From: an uncultured Collinsella sp.
Lineage (GTDB): Bacteria; Actinomycetota; Coriobacteriia; Coriobacteriales; Coriobacteriaceae
Length of the DNA: 64,000 nucleotides
Assembly (NCBI GenBank): GCA_934621295.1
Contig: CAKTVB010000003.1
Span: 62,001 to 126,000 of the forward strand
Direction of reading: 5' to 3'
Numbering within the stretch: position 1 is the stretch's first letter; each line of letters begins with the position of its first letter. Below the pieces are notes generated by a model. It was not told where the DNA came from and made no database searches. It worked only from the letters and a program-made list of their open reading frames with translations. Below are positions 60,236-64,000 of this stretch, piece after piece. The position numbers and the translations under genes are program-made.

Positions 60236-61399
60236 CTATTCCCCCACCGGGACGAGAACGCCATCCAGATACGTGGCGTCAAGCGTCAAATCATCATTGA
60301 GCACAACGAAATCGGCGCGACGGCCCGGAGCGATAAAGCCGCAGCGATTGTCGATGTGCGCAGAGCGAGCCGGAACCTCAGTGCCCATACGAATCGCCTG
60401 CTCGGCCGAAACAATGCTCCAATCAAAGACGTTTTTAACCACATCGCACATCACAGCGACGGAACCGGCCAGGTTTCCCGCATCGCGCAGATAGCAAGCG
60501 CCATCGCGCATAACCACGGGCAGGCCACCGCTCACGTACTCGCCGTCGGGCATACCCGCGCAACCCAGCGCGTCGGTGATCAGGGCAACATGGTCCCAGC
60601 CCTTGGCGCGAACCAGCGCCTCGATTGCCGCTGGCATCACATGGTGTCCGTCAGCGATAACCTCGGCATACGTATCGGGCGTGACCATCGCGCAACCCAC
60701 GATACCCGGGTCGCGGTGGTGCAAACCACGCATGCCGTTGTAGGTATGGGTAAAGCAGGAAGAGCCCGCGTTCACCGCAGCAAGGGCCTCGTCGAAGGTG
60801 GCATCGGAGTGGCCGATGCTCGTCACAATGTTCTCGGCGGCAAGCGCGGCAATGTACTCGAGCGACCCATCGTGCTCGGGAGCAAGCGCGCTCTTCACAA
60901 TACGTCCGCCCGCAGCATCCTGCCAATCGGCAAACAAATCATACGAAGGGTCGATCAAAAAGGCCGGGTTCTGCGCGCCCACATGCTTTTGCGTAAAGAA
61001 CGGCCCCTCCAGGTAGATACCCTGAATGCGAGCACCCATAAACTCATCGCCACGAGACTCGTCCGCTTCGGCGATGGCGGCACAAGCCGCACGAATGCTT
61101 TCAGGAGCCTCGGTAAACGTAGTGGGAACCCAAGAGGTGGTACCACGGCGCACGAGCTCTGCACTGGAAATATTAATCCCCTCAGCGTCACAGTCGGTCG
61201 TTGCATGGTTAAAGAATCCATGGATGTGCGTGTCCACAAATCCCGGTGCAACCCAACGGCCCCCGCAATCGACAATCTCGCACTCAGGCATCTCTGTCTG
61301 CCAAGCTCCAAAATGACCATCGACAACCGGTAGATACCCCGTGTTCATAACCCTTCCGGGCAGAACGAAGCGAGCGTTTGAAAGTGCATATGTTGCCAT
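60236..61399 (-). CDS. nagA: N-acetylglucosamine-6-phosphate deacetylase
   Basis: 387 residues of the amidohydrolase fold. VDTHIHGFFNH binds metal; IYLEGPFFTQKH carries the metal Glu, IGHSDATFDEA and CFTHTYNGMRG His residues, and LITDALGCAG the catalytic Asp. It removes the acetyl group of GlcNAc-6-phosphate in amino-sugar catabolism. It lies 54 bp downstream of a UTRA-type GntR regulator and after PTS IIA and IIB genes on the same strand, which suggests an amino-sugar uptake and use unit. nagB is not in the window. Confidence 0.93.
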   Translation of the reverse strand: MATYALSNARFVLPGRVMNTGYLPVVDGHFGAWQTEMPECEIVDCGGRWVAPGFVDTHIHGFFNHATTDCDAEGINISSAELVRRGTTSWVPTTFTEAPESIRAACAAIAEADESRGDEFMGARIQGIYLEGPFFTQKHVGAQNPAFLIDPSYDLFADWQDAAGGRIVKSALAPEHDGSLEYIAALAAENIVTSIGHSDATFDEALAAVNAGSSCFTHTYNGMRGLHHRDPGIVGCAMVTPDTYAEVIADGHHVMPAAIEALVRAKGWDHVALITDALGCAGMPDGEYVSGGLPVVMRDGACYLRDAGNLAGSVAVMCDVVKNVFDWSIVSAEQAIRMGTEVPARSAHIDNRCGFIAPGRRADFVVLNDDLTLDATYLDGVLVPVGE

Positions 61400-61453
61400 T
61401 TTATTACTCCCTGTCGTATCGATTATCCCAACGGTTCGTCGCCGTCATTGAAC

Positions 61454-62209
61454 CTATTTAGCGCCGTTGCGATAGTGGAACACCTTGTACTTGAACTGGT
61501 CGGCACGGGCAACGGAGAGCGTGTACTCGATAATCTCGTTATGCATGTTGTACGTAACACGCTCGAGGTCCAACACCGGTGCGCCCTCTCCGATACTCAG
61601 AAGACGGGCATCCGCCGGACGAGCGATACTTGCGTAGAACTCCTCCTCGGCAACACGGACTTTTTCGTGGAAGACGCCCTCGATGACCTCGTAGAGTGAC
61701 TTTCCCTCGAGCATCGGACGTTTGAACATCATAAATTTGCGCATGGGCAGATGCGTGCGCTCAATCATGAGCGGCATGTCGTCTGCACAGCGAAGTCGGT
61801 CGATTTTGATGACCTTCTCGCCCAGGCGCAGGCCCATGTGCTCTGCAAGATTCTTATCTGCCTCGATCTCGGAAAACTCCAGGATGATTGTCTTGGGGTC
61901 ACGACCGATCTCGCGCATCTGCTGTGTAAAGCTATACGTCTGCATGAGATTGGCAGTATGGACCGAACGATCGGCAACAAACGTTCCGCGCCCGTGCTGG
62001 CGAACTACCAAGCCAAGGCTCTCCAGCTCCTGAAGGGCAAGACGCACCGTTGTACGAGACAAGCCATAGCGTTCCGAAAGATCGCGCTCGGAAGGAAGCA
62101 TGTCGCCGGGAACGCACTCATGCTCGATCTTCTCACTCAATATATCGACCAGTTGGTCGTACAGAGGCTGCTTCCTACTTGTTAAAGCCACGCCAGACCT
62201 CACTTCCAA
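61454..62209 (-). CDS. GntR-family regulator, HutC/UTRA subfamily (NagR-like)
   Basis: 251 residues. A winged helix (QLVDILSEKIEHECVPGDML, LSERYGLSRTTVRLALQELE) is followed by a UTRA effector domain (about 95-245, with IERTHLP and EFYASIARPADARLLSI). NagR/DasR-type members sense glucosamine-6-phosphate or GlcNAc-6-phosphate. The position between PTS IIB and nagA supports this. Matching CTGG...CCAG palindromes lie in the PTS promoter (63331-63371). Confidence 0.88.
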   Translation of the reverse strand: MEVRSGVALTSRKQPLYDQLVDILSEKIEHECVPGDMLPSERDLSERYGLSRTTVRLALQELESLGLVVRQHGRGTFVADRSVHTANLMQTYSFTQQMREIGRDPKTIILEFSEIEADKNLAEHMGLRLGEKVIKIDRLRCADDMPLMIERTHLPMRKFMMFKRPMLEGKSLYEVIEGVFHEKVRVAEEEFYASIARPADARLLSIGEGAPVLDLERVTYNMHNEIIEYTLSVARADQFKYKVFHYRNGAK

Positions 62210-62265
62210 AAGTCCTCAAACCCATGTGCCAGTCCGTCTGCCTCCGCGCGAACCAGCGTCAAAAT

Positions 62266-62748
62266 CTATTCGAACAAAACGCTCGAATTTTCTACTGGCG
62301 CGCTCGGAACGCGCTGAATTTCCAGCTCAATACCCAAGTCCCGCAGCTCTTTAAAAGCAGCGACGTCCGCGTCGTCCACCGCAACGCTTGCAGCAACCTG
62401 GCGTCGTCCCTCCGCCATATGCATATTGCCCACGTTGACCTTCTTAATAGGCACACCCCCACGGACGAGAGTCAAAACATCCGCAGGGTTATCAACCACG
62501 AGAAAAATCAACTGATCAGAAGACGCCTGGTGAATCACATCGATGGTCTTTTGCAGCGAGAAATAGCGCATGGCAACACCTGCAGGAGCGGCCATATCCA
62601 TCAGCTGCTGGCGAACATCGCTCTTGGCAACGCCATCGTTGGCAACAAGGATCAGGTTCGCTCCGACCACAGCATTCCATTGAGTAACGACTTGGCCGTG
62701 AATGAGCCTGTTGTCGATACGCGTCAGAAGTATGTTCGGCTCTGCCAC
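62266..62748 (-). CDS. Mannose-family PTS EIIB component
   Basis: About 160 residues. NILLTRIDNRLIHGQVVTQW carries the phosphorylated His (LIHGQ) of the mannose/sorbose IIB family, followed by LILVANDGVAKSD. It passes phosphate from IIA to the sugar entering through IIC/IID. Start taken as GTG at 62748 (AEPNILL), which has GAAGGGG nine bases ahead; two upstream ATGs are alternatives. It lies between the PTS IIA gene and the GntR gene. IIC and IID, normally adjacent, are not in the window. Confidence 0.87.
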   Translation of the reverse strand: MAEPNILLTRIDNRLIHGQVVTQWNAVVGANLILVANDGVAKSDVRQQLMDMAAPAGVAMRYFSLQKTIDVIHQASSDQLIFLVVDNPADVLTLVRGGVPIKKVNVGNMHMAEGRRQVAASVAVDDADVAAFKELRDLGIELEIQRVPSAPVENSSVLFE

Positions 62749-62850
62749 GCTGCGCATCCCCTTCAAACTACCGTCACACGAAACTTCGCGCGAGAACTTC
62801 AATACAACAATCCGCATCAGCGGTTACAAGCACGAGGGCCCTAGCGATGG

Positions 62851-63297
62851 CTAAATGCCTTCCCCCTTCTCGCTAGGGTCTTCATGCTCAACTGCTCGCC
62901 GCCGAGATAAGTGCCGATGAATCACGCCATCCTTACCTGCAGCGATTAACTCCTCGACCATATCGTCGAGAGTGTAGTCGGACTCGCGGTATTCAAGCGT
63001 ATTGAGAAGCATCGGAACATTCGCCCCCGCAACAACCGCGATGTCGGAATAATCCTGCGTCGCAATCATCGCCTGATTCCAAGGAGTGCCGCCCATAAAG
63101 TCAGTAAGAACAATAACCCCGTTCGCTTCCGTGCGCAGGGAGCTGATAGCTGCGCGCAATTCGGCAGGATATGTCGCAGCATGATGGTCTTCAAAAGAAA
63201 GAGCTTTGATAAAGGGCTGGGAACCTGCAACCATATTGATGGCGCTTAATAGCCCGCTGGCAAACTGGTCGTGACCAGTCAACAGTAAACCGATCAT
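62851..63297 (-). CDS. Mannose-family PTS EIIA component
   Basis: 148 residues. MIGLLLTGHDQFASGLLSAI carries the phosphorylated His (about 9), and VIVLTDFMGGTPWNQAM is the second family motif. The C-terminal 20 residues are charged and variable. It receives phosphate from HPr. ATG at 63297 follows GAAGGAGCGG. It is the first gene of the run IIA, IIB, gntR, nagA on the minus strand, with a promoter and paired operators upstream. Confidence 0.87.
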   Translation of the reverse strand: MIGLLLTGHDQFASGLLSAINMVAGSQPFIKALSFEDHHAATYPAELRAAISSLRTEANGVIVLTDFMGGTPWNQAMIATQDYSDIAVVAGANVPMLLNTLEYRESDYTLDDMVEELIAAGKDGVIHRHLSRRRAVEHEDPSEKGEGI

Positions 63298-63330
63298 GTT
63301 CCGCTCCTTCTCCTCTCGCATGGATGGTCT

Positions 63331-63371
63331 CTGGATGTAACCAGTTGGAAACGTAAACTGGATTATACCAG
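63331..63371 (-). promoter_or_regulatory. Two dre/NagR-like operators in the PTS promoter
   Basis: CTGGATGTAACCAG (63331-63344) and CTGGATTATACCAG (63358-63371) are near-identical palindromic 14-mers, 27 bp apart. The second contains a perfect -10 box on the minus strand (TATAAT, complement of 63362-63367). CTGG-x6-CCAG resembles the sites bound by NagR/DasR-type GntR regulators, and one is encoded in this operon. Confidence 0.6.
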
Positions 63372-63488
63372 CGTGTAAAGTTTTTACTATCTATATATCG
63401 AAATAATAGTGTCTGACCATAGGAAATGTTGAAATATCCGCCGCAACTGAGGCATTGCGGCTAAGCATGTTTTCAGCACTTCGCACCG

Positions 63489-63563
63489 TCCCAAAACGTA
63501 TTGCTACCGTTTGGGATGTATCCCTTTGAAACAAAGGGACATAACACTCCATTTTGCTATAAT
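63489..63563 (+). promoter_or_regulatory. Promoter and two inverted repeats upstream of the glucose-type PTS IIA gene
   Basis: TATAAT at 63558-63563 is a good -10. A perfect palindrome TCCCTTTG-AAA-CAAAGGGA (63521-63539) overlaps the expected -35 region, and TCCCAAA...TTTGGGA (63489-63516) lies upstream. They may be operators. No binder can be assigned. Confidence 0.5.
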
Positions 63564-63609
63564 TTATAGGCATTTACCTTGTGTTTTCTAGTGAATTGGA
63601 GACAAGTAC

Positions 63610-64000
63610 ATGGGTTTGTTCGATCGCTTCAAGCAGGCCGCTGAGCCGGTCTCGAATAAGACGATTATTACCGCCCCCGTGAGCGGCGAGCTCTTGCAGC
63701 TTTCCGAGACAACTGAGCCGGTCTTTTCGAGTGAAATGATGGGCAAGGGCGTTGCCATCAACCCATCAGAGGAGGCTATCATCGCCCCCGTTGATGGCAT
63801 GGTTACTGTCGTCATGCCCCACGCCATCGGCATCGTCGCCGCTAACGGTATCGAGGTACTGATTCACGTAGGCATCGACACCGTGGACATGAAGGGCGAG
63901 GGCTTCGAGAACAAGGTGCCCCAGAACACCAAAGTCACCGCCGGCACCGAGCTCCTCACCTTCTCGCGCTCAAAGATCGCCGAGGCCGGTCATGATGACA
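63610..64000 (+). CDS. Glucose-family PTS EIIA domain protein (runs off window)
   Basis: The first 130 residues are visible. After MGLFDRFKQAAEPVSNKTI come APVSGELLQLSE and IAPVDGMVTVVM, then GIEVLIHVGIDTVDM with the phosphorylated His, as in Crr/IIA-Glc. Such proteins pass phosphate to sugar-specific IIB domains and can signal carbon status. It is cut by the window end, so whether a IIC/IIB domain is fused is unknown. ATG at 63610 follows TGGAGAC. It is divergent from the mannose-family PTS genes. Confidence 0.88.
   Translation, partial: MGLFDRFKQAAEPVSNKTIITAPVSGELLQLSETTEPVFSSEMMGKGVAINPSEEAIIAPVDGMVTVVMPHAIGIVAANGIEVLIHVGIDTVDMKGEGFENKVPQNTKVTAGTELLTFSRSKIAEAGHDD

Overview
The window most resembles a Collinsella-type actinobacterium (Coriobacteriia) from the animal gut. 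That is an inference from the high GC content and dense coding, and from the gene mix: a 1.5-kb-codon acyl-CoA dehydratase activase, nickel-dependent lactate racemase genes, Feo iron uptake, mannose-family PTS, NagA and a gut-type flavin/Fe-S ene-reductase. No rRNA, tRNA, CRISPR array, transposase or phage gene was recognised. Most genes lie on the minus strand.

Layout. 1-7 kb: a 3-hydroxyacyl-CoA dehydrogenase (cut by the edge), a giant activase with its TetR regulator, and a Cof-type HAD phosphatase. 7.1-9.7 kb: a TetR/MFS efflux cassette bracketed by two copies of a 144-bp inverted-repeat element. 9.7-12.9 kb: a complete osmoprotectant ABC importer. 13-18.5 kb: a repeat cluster, a CmpB-type membrane protein with an HD protein, an MFS transporter, an iron-type alcohol dehydrogenase and a HAD hydrolase. 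18.6-22.9 kb: a MarR-controlled heterodimeric ABC exporter. 23-31.8 kb: a RelE/Phd toxin-antitoxin pair, ligA, an esterase, mtnN, engB, a hypoxanthine-DNA glycosylase, 5-formyl-THF cyclo-ligase and an HtrA protease.

31.9-34 kb: an atypical OmpR/GlnR-like regulator beside a glutamine-synthetase-like protein that has lost three metal ligands. 34.3-35.6 kb: a decayed sugar locus with a LacI fragment, an intact GntR regulator and a truncated RpiB/LacAB isomerase. 35.6-41.4 kb: an ene-reductase, then the feo cluster (two FeoA, FeoB, a FeoB-associated Cys-rich peptide) with palindromic operators. 41.6-44.5 kb: a zinc-ribbon membrane protein and a CLC-F-type fluoride exporter behind a leader terminator. 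44.5-47.4 kb: aspS and serB. 47.4-52.1 kb: a lactate racemase locus, with larB-larC-tetR converging on larD-larA. 52.4-58.1 kb: ppc, hisS and a DMT transporter. 58.2-64 kb: a class II aldolase divergent from a DeoR regulator, nagA, a UTRA-type GntR regulator, mannose-family PTS IIB and IIA, and the start of a glucose-type PTS IIA.

The most unusual content is non-coding. At least four families of dispersed inverted-repeat elements occupy the gaps. One is a 36-bp hairpin often placed at or just after stop codons. One is a 64-67-bp hairpin with compensatory changes. One is a 144-bp element family with a conserved core at a fixed offset (+71) but different terminal arms in different copies. The last is a set of nested palindromes. 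Together with the metal-ligand-deficient glutamine synthetase homologue and the LarC lacking its LarC2 domain, these are the best leads for new biology. Start codons below were chosen by Shine-Dalgarno position and family length, and several differ from the longest possible frame.
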